A DNA stretch of 40,112 nt, taken from the NCBI GenBank assembly GCA_020629795.1, contig JAHDCR010000007.1, forward strand, positions 7,172 to 47,283, given 5' to 3'. The notes under the pieces were generated by a model that did not search any database, had not been told where the DNA came from, and was given only the letters and a program-made list of their open reading frames with translations. Origin of the DNA: Candidatus Altimarinota bacterium. Lineage in GTDB: Bacteria > Patescibacteriota > Gracilibacteria > BD1-5 > UBA6164. Shown one piece after another: positions 18,709-28,289 of this stretch (positions are counted from its first letter, which is position 1; each line of letters starts with the position of its first letter). The translations under genes and the position numbers were made by a program.

Positions 18709-19968
18709 ATGTTTCAAATTGAGCAATCACTAGACCTATCAGGAAGTGTCACAATTTGAGGAAGTAAAAATGCTGCTCTCCCTCTCATATCTGCTGCTCT
18801 CCTTATTCCAGGCAAGGTTACATTTACAAACGTTCCAGATATTTTAGATGTTCATGACTTTCTTCATTTTTATAAAAGTCTTTGAGCTGAAACTAACTTT
18901 TCATGAGATATCCTCTCTATAGACACAACTGATATTTCACTCGATAACATAGATACATCTGCCATAGCAAGAACCCGAGCTGGTATATATTTTATTGCCG
19001 GACTCCTCTCTCGATTTGAAACTGCTGATGTTCCCTTTCCTCACGGAGATAAAATCTGAAAACGTCCTATAGATGAGCATATAGATGGATATAAAAATAT
19101 GGGCTACAGTTTTGAGGAAACAAGTGAAATGCTCAAATTTTCAGGATCATGATCATCAGATGATGTTACAATTACAGCGTATTTTGCCGTAACAGCTACT
19201 GCAAACCTCGTCATGGGTGCTGCAACGAGAAATGCTACTACGACAATACAGCTTGCAGCTTTTGAGCCTCATATCTTCAATCTCATAGATTTCTTGCGTC
19301 TCGCTTGAGTACAAATTGATGTACGATATGACCATACTATAATCATCCATGGAACTCGCAACCTAAAAACTAATCTGCAGCAAGAAGTCATTTCTGACTA
19401 TCTCCAATCTGGAACATTCGCAATTATTGCTGCTCTTGCGAGTAAAGAGTATATCGATATTCATAGAGCAAGGATTTCAGACCTATGAGCCTTTCTCTAT
19501 AAGCTGCATGATGCTGGAGTAAAAACAGAAAATCTCTGAAATGATACACTGAGAGTCTATAGATGTCATAACCTTAAAGCTGTAAACATCCAGACAAATA
19601 TATTCCCAGGATTTCCAACAGATTTAATGCCCCTGTTTACCGTACTCATGACGCAATGCGCGTGAACCAGTAGAGTTCATGAAATACTCTATGAGGGAAG
19701 ATTAAACTGGCTTGTAGAGTACGAAAATCTTTGAGTAGCTCCAAGGATCATTAATCTCCACGAAGCAAAAATTGAGTGACCAACATCACTTCAATGAGCA
19801 ACGGTGAAAAGCTGGGATCTCAGAGCATGAGCTGCTTTAGTTATAGCAGGACTTCTCGCAGAGTGAACTACAAAAGTAGAAAATGTATACTGGATTAAGA
19901 GAGGATACGATGATTTTTTATGAAAGCTACAAAGCCTCTGAGCCAAAATAGAGGAAATACAAGATTAA
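18709..19968 (+). CDS. murA: UDP-N-acetylglucosamine 1-carboxyvinyltransferase
   Basis: First committed step of peptidoglycan synthesis: transfers enolpyruvate from PEP to UDP-GlcNAc. The 419-residue sequence has the EPT fold landmarks: GGSKNAALPLISAALL at about 17-32 (Lys20 equivalent to E. coli Lys22), RTRAGIYFIAGLL near 89, the loop HGDKIGKRPIDEH at 112-124, and FPTDLMP near 303. At the loop position of the catalytic Cys (E. coli Cys115) this protein has Asp (about residue 114). Cys-to-Asp variants are known in mycobacterial and chlamydial MurA, remain active, and confer fosfomycin insensitivity. Many Gly codons are TGA. It probably starts its own transcript. Confidence 0.93.
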
Positions 19969-19970
19969 TC

Positions 19971-20012
19971 ACCCTATCTTGAATTCTTTCCCTAATATTA
20001 GGGAAAGAGATT
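19971..20012 (-). repeat. Half copy of the palindromic repeat family
   Basis: A perfect 24-bp palindrome (19985-20008, TCTTTCCCTAAT and its complement) is flanked on one side by CCTATCTTGAATTC. That flank is the reverse complement of the right end of the element at 799-911. The copy begins 2 nt after the murA stop. There is no long T-run, so it would be a poor terminator. Confidence 0.5.
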
Positions 20013-20036
20013 ATAAATAATTACTAAAATAAACAC

Positions 20037-20228
20037 ATGAATAAAGCTGGAATACTTCTCATACTCTTTGGAGTTACAAACATAATGTTTCCTGATTTTA
20101 TTGCCTATATCATAGGATGATTCAGTATCTTTGCTGGAGTAACTATGCTCTTAGGATCAAGCATCTGACCGAAAAAACCAAATGGAGAGAACTATGTTAA
20201 AGTTGGAGATTATAAAATATTTAGGTAA
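20037..20228 (+). CDS. Small two-helix membrane protein
   Basis: A 63-residue protein (MNKAGILLILFG..IAYIIGGFSIFAGVTMLLG..) with two short hydrophobic segments joined by a tight turn, then a polar C-terminus ending YKIFR. Two Gly are TGA-encoded. The family is not recognised; small hairpin membrane proteins of this type are common and mostly uncharacterised. The TAA is 2 bp from the murF stop on the other strand, and its terminator appears to lie inside murF. Confidence 0.6.
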
Positions 20229-20230
20229 TA

Positions 20231-21520
20231 TTATAAACTCTTAAAAAACTCGTCTTTCTTAGTTTTCCAATCTTCCGACTGTCTCGGAAGATTTTTTTGT
20301 TGTGTTGGTGTGAGCTGTGGGGCAAGTGCTTCTTCTGTAAAGATAGTATTTTGTGAGCCCTTAAAGAGGACTACATATTTCTCCTCGCTGTGATCTTTGA
20401 GATATTTCTTAAGATATTTTCCAGCTTCGCGAGATGAGAGTGAGCTGTGTATATCTCCTGAAAAATTTTGCTCATTAAGTTTTGGTAACGCATAGCTATA
20501 CATATCTGGTCAGATGAACAAAACAGCAGCAGAATCTAAAATATGCTCTGCAATTTCTTGGTGAGCTGATTCTCGAGCTTCTCAAATTTCTCGCATGTCT
20601 CACAGAACAAATATAGTTTTGTGTTTTGGATAGAGCTCTCTTTGAACTAACTTCGTATTTTCTATAACTTTTTTCATACTTTCAGGTCCAGCATTGTAGC
20701 TGCTATCGATGAAAATATTTTCATTTCTCTCAAAAATACTAAATCTTCCTGCTTGGAGCTCAAAATAAAAGTTATAGGAGTTCTCCTTAATTTTTATCCC
20801 TATATCTACTGCTATTTTCAGAGCAAGTTTTGTATACTCTATATTTTCATTTCACAGAAGATTTATAGAAATGTCTTTCTTGTTATATGTAAAATTTTGT
20901 GTCAGTCAGGTGTGAGATTTTTGAAGATGAGTTTTGGTTGCTGCTACAAATATTTTTTCATGAGAAGTTGAAAGAAGGTTTTCATGCTCTAGTGAAAAAT
21001 CATCTTGACCATTAAAATACACCTTTTGCTTAGATGCGAGAAGAAGTTTAAATTTATCTTGCCATAACTGTGATGTCCCACCTGGAAAATTATCACTATG
21101 CACACTATCTAGTTTTGTAATAATTCCAATATCTGGCTTCATAATAGAAAGCAGAAAGCCCATATCCCCTGGAGTATCAATACCGTATTCTGCAATCAAG
21201 ATATCATATTGTTTTTTTTGCAAAAGAGATTTTTTAAATATCTCCCACGATAGAGCTACAAGATTTTTAAAGCTCGGATTATAGTCCTCAATCTGAAAAA
21301 TAGAAAAGACTAAACCAAGCTCAGAGTTATAATTCTTAGGTGATGTATATATTTTCTTATCACTTTCAAGTTGACGTAACACCTGACAAATAACTAGTCT
21401 ACAACTCGTCTTTCAAACACTTCAGGTTACTCAAATAACAAACGGTTTTGTCCGAGCAAGATAGATTCGAGCGCAAAATGCAAGGAATCTATAGAGGAGT
21501 TTTAATAGTTTTTGTTTCAT
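20231..21520 (-). CDS. murF: MurF-like Mur ligase lacking the N-terminal substrate domain
   Basis: ATP-dependent ligase of the Mur family; MurF adds D-Ala-D-Ala to UDP-MurNAc-tripeptide. The 429-residue protein has the P-loop TGSVGKTS at about 32-39, an EYGID segment, and SSYNAGPESMKKVI, which matches the MurF signature DSYNANPxSM. The P-loop comes after only ~30 residues (MKQKLLKLLYRFLAFCARIYLARTKP, hydrophobic-basic). In E. coli MurF it follows a domain of about 100 residues that binds the UDP moiety. This short form resembles a Mur-ligase subgroup I associate with Gram-positive and CPR genomes. Last gene of the pyr operon; the spacer to prdX is 3 nt. Confidence 0.82.
20269..20298 (+). terminator. 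Plus-strand terminator inside the murF coding sequence
   Basis: A perfect 10-bp stem AATCTTCCGA (20269-20278) / TCGGAAGATT (20284-20293) with a 5-nt loop is followed by T7 (20292-20298). It lies 41 nt past the stop of the small membrane gene, but inside the last 25 codons of the opposing murF. It is the only plausible terminator for the plus-strand unit. Confidence 0.7.
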
Positions 21521-21523
21521 TTT

Positions 21524-21997
21524 TTACAATTCATGAAATACATATTCACTTCCTATATTTCCCAGGAAATGTTCTACTGATATCATATTTAAAACAACGG
21601 TGTTGTCATTTTGAAGTGGGTGAAATCCTATAAGTTCATCTTTGAGAATACTATCGAAAACCACCCTAATATCTCTCTGAGTATTATTTATAAGAGCAAA
21701 TGGACTGACAGAGCCTGGTTTGAGTCATATTTTTTCCATCATTCTCTCTTCACTGGCAAAGCTCATTTTACTATCATTGAAAATAGCCCTGATTATATTC
21801 GTATCCAGCTGTTTAGAGTCTGGTAATACAACCATATAAAAATTTGTAGCTTTTTTATTTCGCAGCAAAAGAGATTTTACTCTAAAACCTGGTATATCAA
21901 CTCACTTAGCTTGGTCGCACGTAAACACAGCATCGTGCTCATAGTTTGTATACTCTATTTCTAGAGAATCGAGTACATCAAATATCTTTTGTTTCAT
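21524..21997 (-). CDS. Free-standing prolyl-tRNA editing-family protein (YbaK/PrdX-like)
   Basis: A 157-residue single-domain protein of the YbaK/ProRS-INS superfamily, whose members hydrolyse tRNA-Pro mischarged with Ala or Cys. Visible features: MKQKIFDVLDSLEIEYTNYEHDAVFTCDQAK at the start, KSLLLRNKKATNFYMVVLPDSKQLD in the core, and a late GFHPLQNDNTVVL, typical of PrdX. The proS in this window has its own INS domain, so this one may handle a different mischarged amino acid. It lies between pyrD (1-nt spacer) and murF (3-nt spacer), so it is surely co-transcribed with them. Confidence 0.82.
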
Positions 21998-21998
21998 C

Positions 21999-22937
21999 TT
22001 ATAGCTCTTTTAAGTTTCAAATAATTTCTGAAATATCACTATACCCTTTACTGCTCGCATATTCTATAAACTCAGATTCAATTCTCTCAAAACAGTCAGT
22101 ATCTTCTTTTCCAAAAACAGTACCAAGTTGCACAAGGCTTGCTCCAGCGAGAAGATGTTCAAAGACATCTATTCCGTTTTTAATTCATCCACATCAGATA
22201 ATCTTTGTCTTGTCTCAAATCATTTTATAAAACATTCTCACATTTGCGAGAGCTACAGGTTTAACATAGTCTCCTCATAAACCTCCAAGTCCTCACTTAG
22301 GAGCTATAAGAGGCTGCTCCGTTTCGGGATCTATGATGAGCGTGTTTCCTACAGAGTTAATACAAGTAATGAAATCAACTGGGTATTTCTTGAGAATATT
22401 TGCCATCATCTCAGTGTGTACTGGATCAAAATATGGTGGGAGTTTAAATCCTATTGGTTTCGTAATTCCGAGAGCAAATATTTGCTGCAATAGCTCGTCT
22501 GTAGTTTCAAAATCATAGGCAATTTGTGGCTTTCCCACAACATTTGGACAACTGAGGTTCACCTCTAATACATCAACATTTTTATCTTCCTGAAAAGCTT
22601 TAATGAGTAAGAAAAAATCTTCAGGACAAAATCATACAATAGAAGCAATAATTGGTTTATTTGGAAACTGTTTTTTTATTTCAGCTGCGTATTCTAGATA
22701 TTTTTTGTATCCATGATTTGGAAGCCCCATTGAGTTAATACTTCACATATCTACTTCAATATATCGTGGTTCAGGATTTCACTGCCTTGCTTCTGGAGAA
22801 CATGATTTCATCGTTATTCCCCCGGCTGAGCTTCCAGCTATTTTTAGGAGCTCACCCTGAGTTGTACATCGTGGTCCTGACGCGTTGAATATGAAACTTG
22901 GGAATTCTACTGTTTTTAGGGTTTGTGAGATGTGCAT
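21999..22937 (-). CDS. pyrD: Dihydroorotate dehydrogenase (class 1)
   Basis: Oxidises dihydroorotate to orotate with FMN. The 312-residue protein shows the class 1 landmarks: SGPRCTTQGELL near the start, SMGLPNHGYKKYLE, VNLSCPNVVGKPQ with the class 1 catalytic Cys, TCINSVGNT, and GGLGGDYVKPVAL before the FMN-phosphate segment CGGIKNGIDVFEHLLAGASLVQLGT. No electron-transfer subunit (PyrK) is adjacent, so a class 1A enzyme is more likely than 1B. The spacer to pyrC is 9 nt. Confidence 0.9.
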
Positions 22938-22946
22938 AGAAATATA

Positions 22947-24239
22947 TTATATAGTTATTGTATCGTTCTCAAACTTCACCACTCCACCAACAAGAGTATG
23001 TGTCACTTTACCAGTTAGTTTCATACCACTATAAGGAGTATTCTTACCTTTAGAGAAGAATTTATTTTCATCTACAATCCATTCTTGTTCTGGGTCATAT
23101 ATTGCAATGTCTGCTGGAGCTCACTCTGACAGAGTTCAGGCATTAATACCTAATATATTTGCTGGCCCAGATGTCATTTTTTGTATTACTTTTGAAAGTT
23201 CTACTTTTCCTGTTTCTACGAGATAGGTATTTGCAACTGCAAGAGAAGTCTCAAGTCAGACAAATCCGTTTGGAGCATCTTCAAAAGCCATGAGTTTATC
23301 AGGCTGCGTATGTGGAGCATGGTCAGTCGTAAAAGCGTCTATAGTGTCATCATTTATAGCATCAATCACTGCGTCAATATGCTTCTGACTTCGTAGTGGT
23401 GGATACATCTTTGCATTGGTATTATACTCGAGACAAGCCTCGTCAGTAAGAGAGAAATGCTGAAAAGTAGCTTCTGCTGTGATATTGCTGTTTCCTCTCG
23501 CTTTTGCCTCTCTAATAGCTCGCATCGCTCCAGCTGTAGAGTTATGTAGTAAATGAAGTCTCGCTCCTGTATCCTCAGCAAGAAGAATATTTTTATATAC
23601 GGCCATATCCTCGGTGATAGCTGGAACTCATGGAACTCACATTTGAGTCGAAACCCACCCCTCGTGCATCACTCATAAGTCAGTGAGAGTATTCGTTTCG
23701 CAGTGACTCATAAGGAGAATATCACAATTTTTTGCGTACTGCATCGCTCTTCGTAGAATACTTTCGTCTTGCACATCAAGTCCATCATCGGTTACTGCAA
23801 TAGCTCAAGTATTTTTCAGTTCATTCATTTCGGCAATTTCCTTTCACCCAAGTCATTTGGTAATTGCTCCTGTAGGATAGACTCTTGCAAGATCTAGCTT
23901 CTGAGCTTTTGAAAGTATATATTCTATAACTGTTTGGTTATCTGCTGTAGGTTTGACGTTTGGCATACATACAATTGACGTTACTCAACCTGCAAGAGCA
24001 GCCTTGCAGCCTGTTTCAATTGTTTCTTGATCCTCTCTTCCTGGCTCCCTGAGATGCACCTGCATGTCTATAAATCCTGGAGTTACTATTTTACCAGTTG
24101 CATCTATTTCTCTCTCAAAATTTCAAGTGATGTTTTGTCCTACTTCTTGAATCTTTCAGTCAGAAATAAAGACATCACAAATCTCGTCTCTGTTATTCGC
24201 TGGATCGATCACTCGACCATTTTTTATAAGTATATTCAT
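22947..24239 (-). CDS. pyrC: Dihydroorotase with altered metal-site residues
   Basis: Amidohydrolase that cyclises N-carbamoyl-aspartate to dihydroorotate. The 430-residue length and the ordered blocks ([49 protein letters not shown]) place it in the type I (PyrC/CAD-like) family. The metal motif HxH reads QVH (Gln at about residue 60), and the TPHH motif reads TFQH (Gln at about 260). The other metal-site residues are present: His62, Asp151, His179 and Asp306. It may be an active variant, or a structural partner of PyrB like known inactive dihydroorotase homologues (PyrC'). It lies 9 nt after pyrB. Confidence 0.85.
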
Positions 24240-24248
24240 TGCTGTAAA

Positions 24249-25241
24249 TTATTTTCGAGTAAAAGTTTTTGTTTTTCCATCCATTCTTTGAGTCATGAGC
24301 CAGATGAGTGTTTTTCTAATAGCGAGACCATTTTCAACTTGTTTTAAAATATGAGACTGCTCATCAACTGCTGAGAGTGCGCTATGAATATCTATATCTC
24401 TGATAACTGGCCCTGGATGCATAAGTATGGCATTCTTGCTTGCAAGCTCGAGTCTCTTTTTGGATATACCATACATCTTTGAGTATTCTCGCAGACTTGG
24501 TATAAAACCTGTAGCTCCTCGCTCCTCTTGCATTCGTAGCGCGTATACAATATCTACTCAAGTAAGTGCTTTTTCAACATTTGTATACATTTCTACTCAA
24601 AAATTCTCTACATGTGCCGGCCAAAGCGTCATAGGACAAGCAACTCTCACAGTTGCTCAGAGTTGCTTTAAGAGTCTTACGAGGGATCCAAACACGCGTG
24701 AATGCATAATATCTCACACTATTGTCACCAATTTTCACTCTAAGTTATCAGATCAAACATGATCTAGCATTGTAAGAATGTCCAAAAGTCCTTGTGTTGG
24801 ATGCTCATGCCAACCATCACCAGCATTGAGAATACTCGCTGCAGTATGACGTGATAGCATCTGTGCTACTCAAGCTTCACTTGAACGAATTACTATTACT
24901 TTAGCATTATATGCATCGAGCGTCTGAGCCGTATCAAGATAACTCTCTCATTTTTTTACAGAGCTACTTCCTCATACGCTTGTAGTATCCATAGAGAGAT
25001 GTTTTGCTGCGAGATCAAAACTCGCAAGGGTTCTCGTGGAGTTTTCAAAAAAACAATTTATTTGTGTGTTTCACTTTGCGAGATTAAATTTATGAGTCTT
25101 ATATTCTCTAAATTTTCGAGCAATTTCAAAAATTACTCCGAGGTCAGTTAAGGATAACTGATCTACGGAGTAAAGGTCAAAAGCTCAAATGTCACGTCCA
25201 TCACGGACATGTAAAAGGTCTTGTTCTGGAGTGAGTGTCAT
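24249..25241 (-). CDS. pyrB: Aspartate carbamoyltransferase catalytic chain
   Basis: Condenses carbamoyl phosphate with aspartate. The 330-residue protein has the carbamoyl-phosphate motif ENSTRT near residue 66 (usually FxxxSTRT), the loop GGSSSVKKGES that supplies Ser/Lys from the neighbouring subunit, [13 protein letters not shown], and [10 protein letters not shown] near the C-terminus. No pyrI regulatory chain is adjacent. First gene of pyrB-pyrC-pyrD-prdX-murF. A clear promoter or PyrR-type anti-terminator is not visible in the ~100 bp upstream. Confidence 0.93.
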
Positions 25242-25280
25242 ATTTTTTGACTTTAAAATATATACTTGTACTAAGATACG

Positions 25281-25316
25281 AAAAAATACTTTCTCATCAA
25301 AGAAAAAGTATTTTTC
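25281..25316 (-). terminator. Terminator of the lysC-lysA unit
   Basis: Arms 25281-25292 and 25306-25316 (AAAAATACTTT and its complement) form an 11-bp stem with a T-run on the minus strand. It lies 24 nt past the lysA stop and before pyrB. Confidence 0.65.
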
Positions 25317-25339
25317 ATGTGAAAAAGATGTGGAATAAT

Positions 25340-26590
25340 TTATACACCTTCCTTCTCATTCTTCCAAATATCTTCAATATTCTGTCTTGCTCTTATTTCT
25401 ACAATTTCTCCACTCTCTTTTAACATTAACTCACCTGATTCTGGAAATGAATTATAATTTTTTATGGCCATTGCAGAGTTATAAGCTCCTACTCCATCTA
25501 TTACGAGTATATCTCAAATAGATGCTTTTTTAAGCTTTCTCGGCTCTATTACTTCAGCGTCATAGAGTTTAGAGGTAATAAGGTCAGAGCTTTCACAGCA
25601 ATGTCCAACAACTGCATACTCGACATATTCATCAGAGTTGTTCATAATATACAAAGGCTCTTGAACTCCGTACATTGCTACTCGTGGCATATCATTCATC
25701 CCTGAGTTTGTTTTGAGAAATGTATACCCCTCCTCTCCCGTATCTACTATATCTTGTACCTCTACGAGCATGCTGCAGGAATTAATAACTAGATATTTTC
25801 ATGGTTCCATTTCAAGATGTATTTTCCTCCCTGTTTCTTTATAGAAATCTTCAAATTTTTCAGACAGGGCTTTTCAAATAGCCTGCAAATCAGCTGATTT
25901 TTCATATGGCATTATTGCCATCTTGTGTCCTCCTCACATATCAAAAGTATCTATAGAAGGTATTTTTCTAAGTATATCAAATCCGTACTTAGCTGAATCA
26001 ACCCAACTCTCTGGTGTATTTTCGCTTCCGATATGAAAATGGAGTTTTGTAATAGTTATATCATATTGCTCTGATAATTTAATTATTTCATCGAGTTTTT
26101 CATGCCAAATTCAAAAAGATGACGTAGGCCCACCTGTAGAAATTTTTGCAAAGGCTCATGATGCTACTCATGGATTAATTCGGATTCCACAAGATTTTCC
26201 TGGGAAGTTTTTCCCAAAGAATTCTAATTGATGCATACTTGTTGCCACAAAGAAAACTCATTGTTGGATTAACTCTTTAGCACGCAATCATAATTCTTGA
26301 CTTGAGATTTGGATATTTTCAGCCGGGACTCAAGCATTTAAAGCCCTTAGAGCTTCAAAGTCACTACTTGCGTCTATTAAAAGTCCTTCTTGATGAAATA
26401 TTTTTAAAATATTCTTTTGTGGATTTGCCTTCATCGCATATCTCACAGAATGACCAAAAGCGCTTGGAAAGCCCATAAATTCACGAGCTCTTTGTCTCAG
26501 CTCTTTTTCAGAGTAAATATATACTGGTGTAGCATAAATTCACTGAATCTGAGATATAATCTCTGGAGTAATAAAATTTGGTGTATTCAT
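25340..26590 (-). CDS. lysA: Diaminopimelate decarboxylase
   Basis: PLP enzyme making L-lysine from meso-diaminopimelate. The 416-residue protein is alanine-racemase/ODC fold type III: the PLP lysine is in YAMKAN at about residue 54, followed by LHFHIGSE, GGGHKMAI, EMEPGKYLV and CCESSDLI (the Cys/Glu/Ser-Asp active-site loop), and YNSAMAIKNYNSFP at the C-terminus. Carboxynorspermidine decarboxylase-type relatives share the fold. Pairing with aspartate kinase (9-nt spacer) favours LysA. No other lysine-pathway genes are in the window. Confidence 0.87.
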
Positions 26591-26599
26591 AAGATATAT

Positions 26600-28111
26600 T
26601 TAATTATTAGAATATTGTAAGTCTGTTATAAATGCTTCATGGAGTACATTAATTGCCTTTTGCATATATTTTCAATCTATCCCGAAAACCATTGCTCTTT
26701 GGAGTCTTCACTGAGAGACTAACTCTATATTAATATTATTTTCAGAAAGAATATTACTCGCTCTCGCTAAGAGTCATACGTTATCTCTCATATGTTGTCC
26801 TATACAAAAAATCAGCGCTCTATCAGTCTCATACTCAACAAACTCCATATGTGTATTTTCCTGAATGTTACAAATTATTCTAAGTTTCTCACTCATTGTA
26901 TCAAGTTTTTTACTAATATCCTTGCTCGCATCAATAGTAAATGTAACTTCTGTTTCTGAAGCGGAAATTATATCTACAGAAAAATACTCTCTCACGACTC
27001 AAAAGATATTTGCTAAGACACCCGATTGAAACATTTTTCCAGAACTAATAGAGAAGAATACAATATTATTACGTCCTCCAACAAATATTTTTCCTGAAGT
27101 TTTTGTCGCTTTTGGTAATACCCATGTCCCGTTATCTTTGTCACTTGAAAAAGGATCAAACAAAAGAATTTTTACACCTGCATCTTGTACTTCTTCTCTT
27201 ATAGCTTGGCTATGAAGTAGCTTTGCATTTGCTCAACTATCTCCCGTAATTTCTCTCGCTATCACATAATCTATTTCTTTTATAAGTCTGGCTGACTCAG
27301 GATTATATAGTACTCGAGGATCAGCAGTCAGTACTCATTTTACAGATTTTTGAATTTCTAGTATTCATGAATATCCATTATGAGCATATCAGACGATACA
27401 AATTGCAGCTGTAGCATCACTATATCATCTCCCAATAGCATACTCTATTCATCCATCTAACACTCAAATATATCATGAAAGTATTGGTACATTCCCACTA
27501 TCTATATGATGATTTGTTACGCTATATATTTTTTCTTCTAAAAGTGAGAACAAAGCTTGTTCATCTAAATGTTTCGTTTCATCATTACTCACAAGAGATC
27601 ATAGATCTATACTTATTCATTTTATATCAGTTCCAATTTGAGATAATACATGAGAGAGGATTTCAGATGATAAATACTCTCAAAATCATAATAGAGAAAT
27701 AACTTTTCCTTTATGATTAACTATTGAATAGTCATTTTCAGGACATGGGATTATAATTTTATTTTCTTGCTTTATGTAGTAGTGAATATCACTTTGAAGT
27801 ATTTTAAAGAAAGTATCTATGAATTCCTCTACTTTTATATCATACTCTGAAAGTTTTTCAGCTGATACTTCCCTATGAAATAAATGTATAGTATTAAGTA
27901 TTTCTAATGCCTTCTCTATGTTAGGTTTTTCTTCACCTAAGAGCTTACCTAACTCAATCAGGTAATCTGTTGTGTTTGTCTTTTGAGACCTAATAGCAGA
28001 AACTACTACTATTTGTTTCTTTCATTTCCTATGATCATCTAAAATATTCTGACAGCTTTTATAGAGCTCTGCTGCATTTTCTCATCACATTTTTTTTACT
28101 ACAATATCCAT
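26600..28111 (-). CDS. lysC: Aspartate kinase
   Basis: Phosphorylates L-aspartate, the first step toward Lys, Thr, Met and diaminopimelate. The 503-residue protein has a kinase domain: KKMGGENAA at the start, VVVSAIRSQKT, GYIGVLDGGIEYAIGRGYSDATAA and VLTADPRVL. It ends in two ACT-type regions (about 355-425 and 435-495, with HMRDNVGLLARASNILSENNINIELVSQG). The start motif differs from the usual KFGGTS. The ACT domains imply amino-acid feedback control. The 166-nt leader upstream looks like an attenuator. Forms a two-gene unit with lysA. Confidence 0.9.
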
Positions 28112-28130
28112 AGGTTTCGTGACTAATAAA

Positions 28131-28239
28131 TAAAAAAATTCCAGGTTTTTCTCCTGAAATTCTTATCTTTTAATGCACTCATGCATTACAAAACAAAAAC
28201 CAGAGGAGAAAATCCTACAGGTTTCGTTTGTTTTGTAAT
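28131..28239 (-). promoter_or_regulatory. Candidate transcription attenuator in the lysC leader
   Basis: On the minus-strand RNA two exclusive folds are possible. Fold 1: the segment 28239-28227 pairs perfectly over 13 bp with 28197-28185, extended by 4 bp (28220-28223 / 28198-28201) across a 3-nt bulge. Fold 2: 28216-28204 pairs with 28155-28143 over 12 of 13 bp and is followed at once by GG-AA-U7, a terminator. The 5' arm of fold 2 lies in the apical loop of fold 1, so both can form together only as a pseudoknot. A separate 7-bp hairpin TAATGCA/TGCATTA is at 28171-28188. A leader peptide frame spans the first arm. Confidence 0.55.
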
Positions 28240-28254
28240 AATTTTTGTATTCAT
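28186..28254 (-). CDS. Candidate Thr/Lys-rich leader peptide of lysC
   Basis: A 22-codon frame from ATG (28254-28252) to TAA (28188-28186), with no TGA. The peptide begins MNTKIITKQTK and continues PVGFSPLVFVL. Codons 3-11 contain three Thr, three Lys and two Ile, all made from aspartate semialdehyde downstream of LysC. The Thr/Lys codons coincide with the first arm of fold 1, and the stop codon lies in its second arm. This placement is what a ribosome-stalling attenuator needs. Short AT-rich frames with Lys are common by chance, so this rests on the agreement of peptide, fold and gene. Confidence 0.5.
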   Translation of the reverse strand: MNTKIITKQTKPVGFSPLVFVL

Positions 28255-28260
28255 ATGATG

Positions 28261-28289
28261 AGTATAATAATTTTTCATTAAAATGAAAA
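28261..28289 (-). promoter_or_regulatory. Possible promoter of the lysC leader
   Basis: On the minus strand TTTTCA (28289-28284) and TATACT (28266-28261) are spaced by 17 bp and overlap the hisS stop. Transcription would begin close to the leader-peptide ATG at 28254, so the leader mRNA could be leaderless. The -35 match is only moderate. A 9-bp AT hairpin (28271-28290) overlaps the same bases. Confidence 0.35.

Noticed and set aside
28112-28277. Lysine riboswitch (L-box) upstream of lysC
   Set aside because: I cannot find the conserved L-box core or its five-helix arrangement; the region is too short and is better explained by the alternative stems with a leader peptide.
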